Below, piece after piece: positions 19,998-29,621 of a DNA stretch of 38,768 nt; the stretch's first letter is position 1, and each line of letters starts with the position of its first letter. The stretch spans positions 57,773-96,540 of the forward strand of contig JABUTN010000003.1 of NCBI GenBank assembly GCA_021443665.1, in the 5' to 3' direction. Origin of the DNA: Bacteroidales bacterium. GTDB taxonomy: Bacteria > Bacteroidota > Bacteroidia > Bacteroidales > UBA932. Made by a program: the position numbers and the translations under genes. Under the pieces are notes generated by a model. The model made no database searches. It was given only the letters and a program-made list of their open reading frames with translations, and had not been told where the DNA came from.

Positions 19998-20028
19998 CAA
20001 AGATAACACTCCGGCACCAATTTTCAAA
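19998..20028 (-). promoter_or_regulatory. Bacteroidota-type promoter of the BACON operon (TTTG-N19-TATCTTTG)
   Basis: Minus strand: -33 TTTG (20028-20025), 19-nt spacer, -7 TATCTTTG (20005-19998), 23 nt upstream of ATG 19974. Confidence 0.7.
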
Positions 20029-20030
20029 AA

Positions 20031-21272
20031 TTATCCGTTTATGGCCTCAACGGGGGACAACCTGGAGGCCGTATAGGCGGGAATGAGGGAAAACACCAGC
20101 CCAAGGCACAGGGCAAGGGCCAGACCCTTCAAGGCAACGGGGACGCTCATCAGGAAGCGCATCCCCATCATCTCCGGCATCAGCAGTCCCGCAAGAGTCA
20201 CGGCGGCCACCCCCACGAGCCCTCCTGCAAGAGAAATCACAGACCCCTCCACCACATATTGCAGCATTATCACCCATCTTTTCGCCCCGAGAGACTTCTG
20301 TATGCCTATTTCGGCTGTCCTTTCCCTTACGCTCACGAACATTATGTTGGCTATGCCGAAGCCTCCTATCAGCAGAGAGAAACAGCCTATCAGAAGCCCC
20401 ACCCTGCTCAGGGTGGAAAGCAGGGAATCGAGGGCACCGGTAAGGGAACTGACCTCGTTGAGGGCGAAGTTGTCCTCATCCGCGGGCCCCAGACGCCTCG
20501 CCGAACGCAGCAGAGTGGAGACCTGCGCCTTCAGGGAGGACATATCCTCGCCGCGGGCAAGGGACAGCACGAGCATCGAGGAGGGCGATGGGAAAAGGCG
20601 CCTTGCAGTGGCATAGCCTGTCAGCAGGCAGCAGTCCGTATCCACCACGCTTGCCGTGGCCCGGCCCTGGCGGGCAAACACCCCTACAACCTCCAGCCAG
20701 ACGCCGCAGACCTGTATCTTGCGGCCTACAGCCTCTTCCGTACCCAGAAGTTTCAGCGCGGTCTCGGCCCCTATGAGACAGATATTCCGTTCGCCGCCTG
20801 TCTCGGCGGGGCTGAGGTGGCGGCCGGCAAGCAGGGGAGCCTTCATCAGGGAGCCCATCCCGTCTGTGGCCCCTATCATTTCCACATTGTCCATCTGCGC
20901 CGTCCCGAGACGCAGGCTGCCTTCCTTTCTCAGCATAAACACCACATCCTCGGCCGCGGGGCAGGCGTTCCTGATGAATCTGTAATCCTCATATGAAGGT
21001 TCGGGACGCTTGAGGTATTCCCACAGAGGAAGTTCCTCCCCGCTGATTTCCTCCTCCCAGGGATAGACATCCACGATGAGCAGATTCCCGCCCACCGCGG
21101 TGAGAGAACGGCTGATATTGCGTTCAAGGGCACTGACCACACACATCACAGCCACAACACAGAACACGCCTACAGCCACGCCGGAGAGTGACAAGGCGGA
21201 GCGGAACCTGTCGGTCCGCAGCGAGGTGAGCGCCACCTTGACGCTCTCCCTCATCAGAGTGAAGAATAACAT
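20031..21272 (-). CDS. ABC transporter permease (MacB periplasmic core / FtsX type)
   Basis: 413 aa; ALTSLRTDRFRSALSLSGVAVGVFCVVAVMCVVSALERNISRSLTAVGGNLLIVD, FGIANIMFVSVRERTAEIGIQKSLGAKRWVIMLQYVVEGSVIS. Confidence 0.93.
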   Translation of the reverse strand: MLFFTLMRESVKVALTSLRTDRFRSALSLSGVAVGVFCVVAVMCVVSALERNISRSLTAVGGNLLIVDVYPWEEEISGEELPLWEYLKRPEPSYEDYRFIRNACPAAEDVVFMLRKEGSLRLGTAQMDNVEMIGATDGMGSLMKAPLLAGRHLSPAETGGERNICLIGAETALKLLGTEEAVGRKIQVCGVWLEVVGVFARQGRATASVVDTDCCLLTGYATARRLFPSPSSMLVLSLARGEDMSSLKAQVSTLLRSARRLGPADEDNFALNEVSSLTGALDSLLSTLSRVGLLIGCFSLLIGGFGIANIMFVSVRERTAEIGIQKSLGAKRWVIMLQYVVEGSVISLAGGLVGVAAVTLAGLLMPEMMGMRFLMSVPVALKGLALALCLGLVFSLIPAYTASRLSPVEAING

Positions 21273-21275
21273 AAG

Positions 21276-23930
21276 CTACTTCGTTACGCCTAAGCGTTTT
21301 TTCAAATCTCTGAGTGTGTCGAAGGCATCAAGGGGAGTGATGGAGTTGAGGTCCAGGTCGCGAAGAGTGTCGCGTATAGACTCGAGCAGGGGGTCATCGA
21401 GGCTGAAGAGACTCATCTGGACCGGCTGAGTCTCCGTTGTGGCTTTGCGAAGCTGGCGGACAGAATGGACTTCCTTCTGGTCCGAGCCCTCTTCAAGTTT
21501 CTTGAGTATTTTTTCGGCATTGCGCACCACATCGACGGGCATACCCGCCATACGCGCCACGTGGATACCGAAACTGTGGGCTACACCGCCGGGGCAGAGT
21601 TTGCGCAGGAAGAGCACCTTCCCGTCCTTCTCCTTGACGGCAATATGGTAGTTGTGGCAACGCTTGAGGCTGTTCTCAAGTTCGTTGAGTTCGTGGTAGT
21701 GGGTGGCGAACAAGGTCTTGGCCCCGTCGCCGTGGGCGTGGATGTATTCCACTATCGCCCAGGCTATGGACATCCCGTCAAAGGTGCTCGTGCCGCGGCC
21801 TATCTCGTCGAGCAGTATAAGAGACCTCTTAGTCATATTGTGCAGGATGGTGGCCGTCTCGAGCATCTCCACCATAAAGGTGGATTCGCCCCGCGAGATG
21901 TTGTCCGAGGCACCCACGCGGGTGAAAATCTTGTCGCAGATGCCTATATGGGCCTCGGCTGCGGGCACGAAGGATCCTATCTGGGCCATCAGCACTATCA
22001 GGGCGCTCTGGCGCAGCAGGGCACTCTTACCGGACATGTTCGGGCCTGTCAGTATTATGATCTGCTGTCGGGTGGAATCGAGCAGGAGGTCGTTGGCGAT
22101 GTATGCCTCCCCCGTTTCCATCGTGCGCTCAATGACAGGGTGGCGACCCTGTTTTATCTCCAGTTCCAGGGAATCATCCACCAGGGGACGGCAATAATGC
22201 CACTCATTGGCGACCCAGGCAAAGGAACAGAGGCAGTCCAGACGGGCTATGACCCGTGCATTCGCGAGAATCTGCTGCACCTGCTGCTGCACGGCGGCAA
22301 CCACCTCGGCATACAGCCGGGCCTCTATCTCCACTATACGCTCCTGCGCCCCCGTGATTTTCTCCTCGTACTCCTTGAGTTCAGGAGTGATATAGCGCTC
22401 GGCCGATACCAGGGTCTGCTTGCGTATCCATTCTTCAGGCACCTTGTCCTTGTAGATGTTGCGCACCTCGAGGTAATAGCCGAACACATTGTTGAAACTG
22501 ATTTTCAGGGAACTGATGCCGGTGCGTTCCGACTCGCGGGCACAGATGCCGTCAAGGATTTCCTTGCCGTGCTGTTCTATGGCCCTGAGTTCGTCCAACT
22601 CGGTGGACACACCGTCTGCTATGACGTTCCCCTTGCCTACGCTCTGGGCGGGATTGGGGCAGATGTGCGTCTTTATGTAGCGTACAAGCTCGCTGCAGGG
22701 GTGGATGCTCCCGGCCAGATGGCGGGTCTGGTCAGAGGCGGCGCTGTCATACAGCATCTGCTTCAGGGGGGTCAGCTCGCCCAGGCCGCGCTGTAGTTGC
22801 AGGACCTCGCGGGGAAGGATGCGTCCGGCAGCCGCACGGCTTATGATGCGTTCCAAGTCGCCTATCTTGCCCAGCCTCTCATACAGCTGGCTGCAGAAAT
22901 CCGGTTTGGAGGCAAGGTCCGCCACCACCTCCTGGCGGGCATTGATTTCCTTTATGTTCTTTGCCGGCATCGCTATCCACTCGCGAAGCTGGCGGGAGCC
23001 CATAGGTGTGGCGCAGTGGTCAAGCACGGCGCGCAGTGAAAGGCCTGTTTCCTCAAGGGGGCTGAGCAGTTCCAGGTTGCGTATTGTGAACTTGTCCAAC
23101 CACACGAAATCCCCGGCATCTATGCGCCTGATGCTGCAGATGTGGGAAAGGGTGCGCTGGGGGGCGAACTCGGACCTGGTCTGGCCGTTGTTCTCAAGAT
23201 AAAAAATAGTCGCGCCGGCGGCGGTCAGAGCAAGGGTGAGAGTCTCCACTCCAAAGCCCTTCAGGGAGTCTGTGCCGAAATGTTCTCTGAGCTTGATGAG
23301 GGCGGACTCATACACGAAGGCCCATTCGTCCATCGTTGAGACATAGGTGTTGGCGGCCTTGCCTGTCAGGAACCTGTCGCGAAAGCCCTTTTCATAACCC
23401 TTCTGCACAAGCACCTCCTTGGGGCTGTAGTCGCCCAGGAGCACCTCTATGAAGTCAAGGGGGCCTTCTGACACTTTGAGTTCCCCTGTGGAGACATCCA
23501 GAAAGGCCACACCCGCCCTGTCCTTGAAGAAGGCAAGCGCCGCGAGATAGTTGTTGTCGCCGGCGTTCAAAAGCTGCTCGTTATATACCACACCGGGAGT
23601 CACCAGTTCGGTCACGCCCCTCTTGACCAGTTTCTTGGTCATTTTAGGGTCTTCCAGCTGGTCGCATACGGCCACCTTGTAGCCCGCTCTCACGAGTTTG
23701 GGAAGATAGGTGTCCAGGGAGTGGTGAGGGAAGCCGGCAAGGGAAGTGTCCTTGTCCGCTCCGTTTGAGCGTTTGGTAAGGAGTATGCCCAGGATTCTCG
23801 AGGCAGTCTCAGCATCCTCACCATAGGATTCGTAGAAGTCACCCACACGCATCAAAAGTATTGCCTCAGGGTTTTGGGCCTTGAAGGCAAAGTACTGCTT
23901 CATCATCGGTGTGGGCTCCTGAAGGCTCAT
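21276..23930 (-). CDS. mutS: DNA mismatch repair protein MutS
   Basis: 884 aa; TPMMKQYFAFKAQNPEAILLMRVGDFYESYGEDA, Walker A ILTGPNMSGKSALLRQ, LDEIGRGTSTFDGMSIAWA, LFATHYHEL. Confidence 0.98.
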   Translation of the reverse strand: MSLQEPTPMMKQYFAFKAQNPEAILLMRVGDFYESYGEDAETASRILGILLTKRSNGADKDTSLAGFPHHSLDTYLPKLVRAGYKVAVCDQLEDPKMTKKLVKRGVTELVTPGVVYNEQLLNAGDNNYLAALAFFKDRAGVAFLDVSTGELKVSEGPLDFIEVLLGDYSPKEVLVQKGYEKGFRDRFLTGKAANTYVSTMDEWAFVYESALIKLREHFGTDSLKGFGVETLTLALTAAGATIFYLENNGQTRSEFAPQRTLSHICSIRRIDAGDFVWLDKFTIRNLELLSPLEETGLSLRAVLDHCATPMGSRQLREWIAMPAKNIKEINARQEVVADLASKPDFCSQLYERLGKIGDLERIISRAAAGRILPREVLQLQRGLGELTPLKQMLYDSAASDQTRHLAGSIHPCSELVRYIKTHICPNPAQSVGKGNVIADGVSTELDELRAIEQHGKEILDGICARESERTGISSLKISFNNVFGYYLEVRNIYKDKVPEEWIRKQTLVSAERYITPELKEYEEKITGAQERIVEIEARLYAEVVAAVQQQVQQILANARVIARLDCLCSFAWVANEWHYCRPLVDDSLELEIKQGRHPVIERTMETGEAYIANDLLLDSTRQQIIILTGPNMSGKSALLRQSALIVLMAQIGSFVPAAEAHIGICDKIFTRVGASDNISRGESTFMVEMLETATILHNMTKRSLILLDEIGRGTSTFDGMSIAWAIVEYIHAHGDGAKTLFATHYHELNELENSLKRCHNYHIAVKEKDGKVLFLRKLCPGGVAHSFGIHVARMAGMPVDVVRNAEKILKKLEEGSDQKEVHSVRQLRKATTETQPVQMSLFSLDDPLLESIRDTLRDLDLNSITPLDAFDTLRDLKKRLGVTK

Positions 23931-24967
23931 AGTCTGTCACAGATATCTAGGAAGGCCTTTGCGTCCGGACCGTCTCCGAGGGCCACGGGAGCCCCGGTAT
24001 CACCTCCTTCACGCACTGATATGTAGAGCGGCACCTGACCCAGAAGGGGTATTCCCGCCTCTGCGGCCATTCTCGCGCCTCCGTCTTTTCCGAAGATGTA
24101 GTATTTATGGTCCGGAAGTTCGGCGGGAGTGAACCAGGCCATATTCTCCACAAGCCCTGCCACGGGCACGTTCACATCCTTGTGGCGGAACATATTCGTG
24201 CCTCTGACCACATCAGCAAGGGCCACATCACCCGGGGTGGTCACAATCAGGGCACCGCTCAGGGTTATGTCGTGGACGAGGGATATGGCTATGTCGCCCG
24301 TTCCGGGAGGCAGGTCTATGAGCAGATAGTCCAACTCTCCCCATTTCACCTGCAATATCATCTGTTTCAAGGCATTGCAAGCCATAGGACCCCTCCAGAT
24401 GAGAGCCTGTTCGGGGGTGGCGAAATAGCCTATGGACATCCATTTCACCCCATATTTCTCTATGGGAAGCAGCAGATCCACACCGCCTTCCTCCGCAGCC
24501 GGCTCCATTTCGGGAACCGCTTCTTCCGTACCCGTCATCTTCGGCACCGAGGGACCGTAAATGTCGGCATCCGCCAGGCCCACCCTGTAGCCTTTGCGGG
24601 CAAGGGCAACGGCAAGGTTGACGGCCACGGTGGATTTGCCCACGCCGCCTTTACCTGAGGCTACGGCTATGATTTTCGACACGCCCTGCAACTGTTTGTC
24701 ATCAAGTTCACCAACGGTCTTTTTGGTCTTGCGCTGCCGCACCAAATCCACTATCACCGCCTTTTTGTCCGGGAAAGCCTTCGCGAGGGCCTCCTCACAG
24801 GATTTCTTGATTGACGCGGAAAGCGGGTCGGGGCCGGGCCAGACGAGGCGGAAGCGGATTTTGTCCGAATCCACCCTCACATCCTCCACTATGCCCGCGG
24901 AAACGATGTCCTGCTCAAGGGCTGGATGGACTATGCCTCTGAGTATGCCGAGTATCTGCTGTTCCAT
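23927..24967 (-). CDS. Mrp/NBP35-family Fe-S carrier ATPase
   Basis: 346 aa; IIAVASGKGGVGKSTVAVNLAVALARKGYRVGLADADIYGPSVPKM; N-terminal MIP18/FeS-assembly-like domain. Confidence 0.95.
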   Translation of the reverse strand: MEQQILGILRGIVHPALEQDIVSAGIVEDVRVDSDKIRFRLVWPGPDPLSASIKKSCEEALAKAFPDKKAVIVDLVRQRKTKKTVGELDDKQLQGVSKIIAVASGKGGVGKSTVAVNLAVALARKGYRVGLADADIYGPSVPKMTGTEEAVPEMEPAAEEGGVDLLLPIEKYGVKWMSIGYFATPEQALIWRGPMACNALKQMILQVKWGELDYLLIDLPPGTGDIAISLVHDITLSGALIVTTPGDVALADVVRGTNMFRHKDVNVPVAGLVENMAWFTPAELPDHKYYIFGKDGGARMAAEAGIPLLGQVPLYISVREGGDTGAPVALGDGPDAKAFLDICDRL

Positions 24968-26742
24968 TATTTCTCCGGGGCGGGGGCTGTGCTGCTGAGG
25001 AAAAGTTCGTCCATCTGGACTGCGTCTATGAGCGAAGGCGCGTCTATCATCACGTCACGGCCCTGGTTGTTCTTGGGGAAGGCGATGAAGTCGCGGATGC
25101 TCTCCTGGCCTCCGAAGAGGGCGCACACGCGGTCGAAACCGAAGGCAAGACCTCCATGAGGAGGGGCGCCGAAGCGGAAGGCGTTGATGATGAATCCGAA
25201 CTTGTACTCCGCATCCTCCTTACTGATGCCCAGAATCTCGAACATACGGCTCTGCACATCCGCCTGATGGATACGGATGGAACCGCCGCCGAGTTCCGTG
25301 CCGTTGAGCACGAAGTCGTAGGCATTGGCGCACACGCGCTCAAGGTCTTCCTTCCTGTCGCTGTAATACCAATCGAGATGCTCGGGCTTGGGGGCGGTGA
25401 AGGGATGGTGCATAGCGTAGAAACGGCTGTCCTCCTCGCTCCACTCGAACAGGGGGAAGTCCACAACCCACAGGGGGGCGAAGTCATCAGGCCTGCGCAG
25501 ACCGAGTCTGTTGCCCATCTCCAGACGAAGCACTCCGAGCATAGTCTGGGCCTTTCTCTTTGCCCCGCACAGCACGAGTATCATATCACCCTTCTTAGCC
25601 TCAAAGACCTTTGCCACGTCCTCAAGCTGCTCGGGGGTGTAGAATTTGTCAACGGAAGACTTGATGCTGCCATCAGCATTGCATTTGATATATACAAGAC
25701 CTTTCGCTCCGACCTGGGGCCTTTTCACCCATTCGGTCAGCTCGTCGATCTGCTTGCGTGTGTATTCGGCGGCGCCGGGAACGCAGATGCCTCCCACATA
25801 CTCCACGGAGTCGAAAACGGAGAAGCCGCAGCCCTGCACCTTCGCGGTGATGTCCTTGATTGTCATCCCGAAGCGGATGTCGGGCTTGTCGGAGCCGTAG
25901 TTGTCCATCGCGTCGTACCAGCTCATACGGGGAATCTTGGGAGCAATCTCCACCCCTATCACGTTCTTGAACAGGGTGCGCATCATCCCCTCGAAGGTAT
26001 TGAGCACGTCCTCCTGCTCCACGAAGCTCATCTCGCAGTCAATCTGTGTGAACTCGGGCTGACGGTCCGCCCGCAGGTCCTCGTCTCGGAAGCAGCGCAC
26101 AATCTGGAAATAACGGTCATAGCCGGCCACCATCAGCAGCTGCTTGAAGGTCTGGGGGCTCTGGGGAAGGGCATAGAACTGGCCGGGATTCATACGTGAA
26201 GGCACCACGAAGTCGCGGGCTCCCTCCGGAGTGGACTTGATTAGATAGGGTGTCTCTATCTCGAGGAATCCGAGGGCGTCAAGATAGTTGCGCACCTCTA
26301 TGGCCATCTTGTGGCGGAGTTCGAGGGCCCTTTTCAGGGGAGCCCTGCGCAGATCGAGATAACGGTATTTCGCCCTGAGCTCTTCGCCTCCGTCCGATAC
26401 CTCCTCGATGGTGAAGGGAGGGGTCTGGGCGGCGTTGAGCACTTTTATGGCCGCAAGGGAAATCTCTATCTCGCCCGTCTCTATTTTTGTGTTCTTGCTC
26501 TGACGCTCACGCACTGCACCCTGGGCCTGGATGACCCATTCGCGGCCAAGGCGCCCTACCTGCTCATTCAACTCCTGGGAAGCGCTGTCATCGGCCACAA
26601 GCTGTGTGATACCATAACGGTCGCGCAAATCTATGAAGGTCATGCCTCCCATCTTTCTTACTTTCTGGATCCATCCCGATAGAGTGACGTTCTTACCGGC
26701 ATCGGCGAGGCGGAGTTCGCCGCAAGTGTGAGTTCTGTACAT
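24967..26742 (-). CDS. aspS: Aspartyl-tRNA synthetase
   Basis: [49 protein letters not shown]...; [35 protein letters not shown]. Start placed at [10 protein letters not shown] (26742), not the ORF-track ATG at 26769. Confidence 0.98.
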   Translation of the reverse strand: MYRTHTCGELRLADAGKNVTLSGWIQKVRKMGGMTFIDLRDRYGITQLVADDSASQELNEQVGRLGREWVIQAQGAVRERQSKNTKIETGEIEISLAAIKVLNAAQTPPFTIEEVSDGGEELRAKYRYLDLRRAPLKRALELRHKMAIEVRNYLDALGFLEIETPYLIKSTPEGARDFVVPSRMNPGQFYALPQSPQTFKQLLMVAGYDRYFQIVRCFRDEDLRADRQPEFTQIDCEMSFVEQEDVLNTFEGMMRTLFKNVIGVEIAPKIPRMSWYDAMDNYGSDKPDIRFGMTIKDITAKVQGCGFSVFDSVEYVGGICVPGAAEYTRKQIDELTEWVKRPQVGAKGLVYIKCNADGSIKSSVDKFYTPEQLEDVAKVFEAKKGDMILVLCGAKRKAQTMLGVLRLEMGNRLGLRRPDDFAPLWVVDFPLFEWSEEDSRFYAMHHPFTAPKPEHLDWYYSDRKEDLERVCANAYDFVLNGTELGGGSIRIHQADVQSRMFEILGISKEDAEYKFGFIINAFRFGAPPHGGLAFGFDRVCALFGGQESIRDFIAFPKNNQGRDVMIDAPSLIDAVQMDELFLSSTAPAPEK

Positions 26743-26766
26743 AATTTTTCTGCTTTTACAAGGCTG

Positions 26767-26797
26767 CAAATTTACTTTTTTTATTCAAGGCTCACAA
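26767..26797 (-). promoter_or_regulatory. Putative aspS operon promoter (TTG-N20-TAAATTTG)
   Basis: Minus strand TTG (26797-26795), 20-nt spacer, TAAATTTG (26774-26767), 24 nt upstream of ATG 26742. Confidence 0.6.
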
Positions 26798-26815
26798 TCT
26801 AATTTGCAAAAGATT

Positions 26816-26853
26816 GGCCCCCCACGGAACTAACCACTTTTCCGTGAGGGGCC
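26816..26853 (-). terminator. Hairpin terminator downstream of the fimbrillin-like gene
   Basis: Arms GGCCCCCCACGGAA (26816-26829) and TTCCGTGAGGGGCC (26840-26853), complementary except one position; followed on the minus strand by AATCTTTT (imperfect U tract). Confidence 0.6.
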
Positions 26854-26880
26854 TGAGAAAGAAACCACTAACCACTTTTT

Positions 26881-27705
26881 TTAGTTCCAGGTGCCTACGC
26901 TTCCTGTGAAGCCTATGCTGCGGGCACCTACGGGGAGTATGATGTTGTAGCTGAACTCGCCGCCCTGGCGGAAGGTTCCGCTCTCTGAAGCCTCGTGGGT
27001 TCCCTCGAATACGAGGTAGCCGTTGCTGTAAACCTTGTAGTTAACCACCACTTTCACGTCTCCGGCGGCCTGGGGTACCAGGTACATCTTGCTTTCAAGT
27101 TCACCGATTTCTATGCTGCCGCGCTCCTCCAGGGGCTGCATTCTGCCGCTCTCGAAGCTGTACTCACCGCTCAGGGCCACGTTCTCCATCACTATGGACT
27201 CTACCTCGAACTCCACATTGGAGGCATTTTCGGGACGGATGTTCACGTTCACCTTCGTCATCACTGACTTCAGTTTGAGGTTCATTTCGGCACCGGCCCT
27301 GTCGAAGTTCTGGCTGCAGGCCTTGACGTCTTCGCTTGCGCTGCGGTTCACTGTATATCTGAAGCTGTCGTTCACTATCTCTATGTTGCTCGGGCTTACG
27401 GCCTGGACGCTCATCACGGCGCCTCCTTCGAGTTCGGGCCAGTAGTTAACCCTGTTGCTTCTGTAGATGCTGCCGTTGGAGTTGAATATGTCGCTGAAGT
27501 AAAGGCTGCGCTCCCCGCCGTTTACTATATAGGCATTTACTCTGGCGCTCTCAATGTCTGAGTCTGACTTGGTCAGGTCAGTGTTGACCATTACTATCTC
27601 CTGTGCGTATGTGCGGGTGGCGGGAGTCTCCATCTGATTGCAGGATGTGAAGCATACGATGGTGGTTACGAGAGCGATGCGGGCGATGGTTGTCAAGGTT
27701 TTCAT
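26881..27705 (-). CDS. Fimbrillin-like (Mfa-like) lipoprotein
   Basis: 274 aa; signal peptide and Cys (VCFTSCNQMETPATR); LKLKSVMTKVNVNIRPENASNVEFEVESIVMENVALSGEYSFESGRMQPLEE fits fimbrillin-like N-domains. Confidence 0.72.
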   Translation of the reverse strand: MKTLTTIARIALVTTIVCFTSCNQMETPATRTYAQEIVMVNTDLTKSDSDIESARVNAYIVNGGERSLYFSDIFNSNGSIYRSNRVNYWPELEGGAVMSVQAVSPSNIEIVNDSFRYTVNRSASEDVKACSQNFDRAGAEMNLKLKSVMTKVNVNIRPENASNVEFEVESIVMENVALSGEYSFESGRMQPLEERGSIEIGELESKMYLVPQAAGDVKVVVNYKVYSNGYLVFEGTHEASESGTFRQGGEFSYNIILPVGARSIGFTGSVGTWN

Positions 27706-27751
27706 TTTTTGTAATTTTAAAGGGTTAATGTTTCGTGTGACTTTCTGAGTG

Positions 27752-27759
27752 CAAAATTA
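27752..27759 (-). promoter_or_regulatory. Putative -7 box (TAATTTTG) of the fimbrillin-like gene
   Basis: Minus strand TAATTTTG, 46 nt upstream of ATG 27705; about 20 nt further upstream is an imperfect TTTC -33. Confidence 0.45.
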
Positions 27760-27898
27760 CAGCCCCAGCGCCCGGAGAGGAAACAGCTTTGTCCAACTCG
27801 TGTGGAGAAAAAAACAAGCGCCGCATTTCTGGATTTTTCCGTGATTTTTGGCTAATCTCACATCTGTTGGAAATAGCCCAAAACAGCCCCAGCGCCCG
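27759..27898. repeat. 16-bp direct repeat ACAGCCCCAGCGCCCG, two copies
   Basis: Identical copies at 27759-27774 and 27883-27898 in the noncoding region upstream of the fimbrillin-like gene. Confidence 0.8.
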
Positions 27899-28000
27899 TG
27901 TGTTTTTGTGCAGAATCCCCCTTGGACATTTTTACAAATATCCTCTGCAAACCCCTGTAAGGGCGTTTTTGGACTTTTGGATTTTTTTACACACACGCAA

Positions 28001-28038
28001 AAAATCCCGCCCTTTGCTTTCACACAGGGCGGGATTTT
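28001..28038 (-). terminator. Rho-independent terminator of the GH43/VgrG-like cluster
   Basis: Perfect 13-bp arms AAAATCCCGCCCT (28001-28013) and AGGGCGGGATTTT (28026-28038), 12-nt loop; minus strand continues into a T run; lies 18 nt past the GH43-like stop. Confidence 0.85.
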
Positions 28039-28055
28039 CACATTATTTTTTTCGC

Positions 28056-29618
28056 CTACAGCCTGCCGGGTTTGTCGGGAGGGAGATTGTTGAAGACCGG
28101 AGTGGCCACAGCGGGAGGCAGAGCGGAACTTGCTTTTCCGAAAACGGTGAATTCTATCAGGCCGAGTGGATTGTTTTTGGGCCAGTCGGTGACTGTAAGT
28201 TTCACAAAACGGCACTCCACCGGAGCGATTTCCTCAAAGATGGTGTCCTTGGACTTTTCATTTCCGGTCCTGTCAAGTGCAGTCGTCCACACATTTCCGT
28301 CCAAAGATGTCTCTATCCTGTATCTGTAGATCTGGGGCGTGAAGGGCCCTCTGCCCCAGCCCATCATCCTGCGGGAGCCGCCGCCGAACATCAGCCTGAC
28401 ACCGTCGATGGTGAAGAGTTCCACCACATCGAAGCGGGTGGCGGGGGAGAGTTCGACCATAATGCTCGGCTCCGCGTCATCCTCGGACGGCATCCACCAG
28501 GTGCCGCTGTTGTTGTCAAGCGCATACGAGGCGTAGTGGCCGTCCTTCTCCGAAGAACAGTTTGACAGGGCGTTCATTGCCCTCATCTTGTTGATGGTGA
28601 CCGGCAGGGAACCGCTGTCGCCCTCGCCCGCATCCGCCACGGCTCCGGGAGCCCACTGGGGCGTATCGGTGATTGTGACCGAAAGCTGGCCGTCCTTGTC
28701 CACAAGCACGCGGTCCATACCTATGCGGCGGCCACCGGGAGGATTGGAGAGCACGATGGTGTAGAACTGCCAGATGCCACCGTCAGGGCCTTTCAGCATA
28801 CTTCCGTGCGCCGTGCCTGTGACCAGACCTTCTGTCTTGCGCAGAAGAGGGTTGTTGCCGGCGTAGGTATACGGTCCCAGAGGGGATTTCGCGGTATAGT
28901 AGCCCTCGGCATAGGTTTTCCACTGGGTGCCGGAAGCGGAATACTGCAGATAGTAGGTGTCGCCCAACTTGAAGACCCAGGGGCCCTCTATCCAGGCCAC
29001 CCCCTGATACTCGTTCATCTCGCCGTAGCGCTCCCACTCGTGTTCCGCATTGAAGCCGAACAGATGCTGCACGGGCCCCACGAAGCGGCTGATGTCGTCG
29101 GGGTCCAGGGCACAGCCGTAGATGCCGCTGATGCCGCGTCCGGGCCAGAAAAGGTAGGGTTTGCCGTCATCGTCTATGAAAATATGGGTGTCAAAGGCAC
29201 CATTCCAGCCGGCCTCTATGCTCGGGACATCCTTCCACTGGCTGAAAACCTCATAGGGTCCGAGGGGATTGTCGGCCACATAGACGGGGCTGTCGTTGCC
29301 CGTCATATAGAACTTGTCCTTGTAGCGCACCACATCGGGGGCCACGGGAACGTGGGCCACGGGATGGAACTCCCAGTCGGTCATATTCTCCGACACCCAG
29401 GCTCCGCCGCCCGTGCAGTACATATAATAGCGGCCCTGATGCTCTATGACAGACACATCACCGGCCGCGTTCCCTCCTGGGCCGATTTCCATAGGCAGGG
29501 GGTTGCAGTAGCGCGTGCCCTCCGCCGCGCTTATCAGATTTACCTTGTTCGAAAGGGGACTGCCGCAGGCGCACATAAGCGCGAGGACAGGCAACAACAT
29601 CGGAGCCTTGTTTTTCAT
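28056..29618 (-). CDS. GH43-like glycoside hydrolase lipoprotein with C-terminal F5/8-type (discoidin-like) domain
   Basis: 520 aa; lipobox ALMCACGS; DVSVIEHQGRYYMYCTGGGAWVSENMTDWEFH, GAFDTHIFIDDDGKPYLFWPG, GPWVFKLGDTYYLQYSASG (five-bladed propeller features); C-term SNCSSEKDGHYASYALDNNSGTWWMPSEDDAEPSIMVELSPATRFDVVEL. Confidence 0.85.
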   Translation of the reverse strand: MKNKAPMLLPVLALMCACGSPLSNKVNLISAAEGTRYCNPLPMEIGPGGNAAGDVSVIEHQGRYYMYCTGGGAWVSENMTDWEFHPVAHVPVAPDVVRYKDKFYMTGNDSPVYVADNPLGPYEVFSQWKDVPSIEAGWNGAFDTHIFIDDDGKPYLFWPGRGISGIYGCALDPDDISRFVGPVQHLFGFNAEHEWERYGEMNEYQGVAWIEGPWVFKLGDTYYLQYSASGTQWKTYAEGYYTAKSPLGPYTYAGNNPLLRKTEGLVTGTAHGSMLKGPDGGIWQFYTIVLSNPPGGRRIGMDRVLVDKDGQLSVTITDTPQWAPGAVADAGEGDSGSLPVTINKMRAMNALSNCSSEKDGHYASYALDNNSGTWWMPSEDDAEPSIMVELSPATRFDVVELFTIDGVRLMFGGGSRRMMGWGRGPFTPQIYRYRIETSLDGNVWTTALDRTGNEKSKDTIFEEIAPVECRFVKLTVTDWPKNNPLGLIEFTVFGKASSALPPAVATPVFNNLPPDKPGRL

Positions 29619-29621
29619 AGT

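Noticed and set aside
21465-22796. 443-aa plus-strand ORF
   Set aside because: Antisense to mutS; no recognisable domain; shadow ORF caused by GC-rich codon usage.
25156-26199. 347-aa plus-strand ORF
   Set aside because: Antisense to aspS; shadow ORF.
27890-28000. Possible inverted repeat CGTGTGT ... ACACACG that could mark an invertible promoter
   Set aside because: Only about 7 bp of match in low-complexity sequence and no invertase gene nearby.
27757-28215. 152-aa minus-strand and 258-aa plus-strand ORFs in the fimbrillin upstream region
   Set aside because: The minus ORF starts inside the GH43-like gene and runs through its terminator; the plus ORF is antisense to that gene. Neither looks like a protein, so the area was treated as noncoding.
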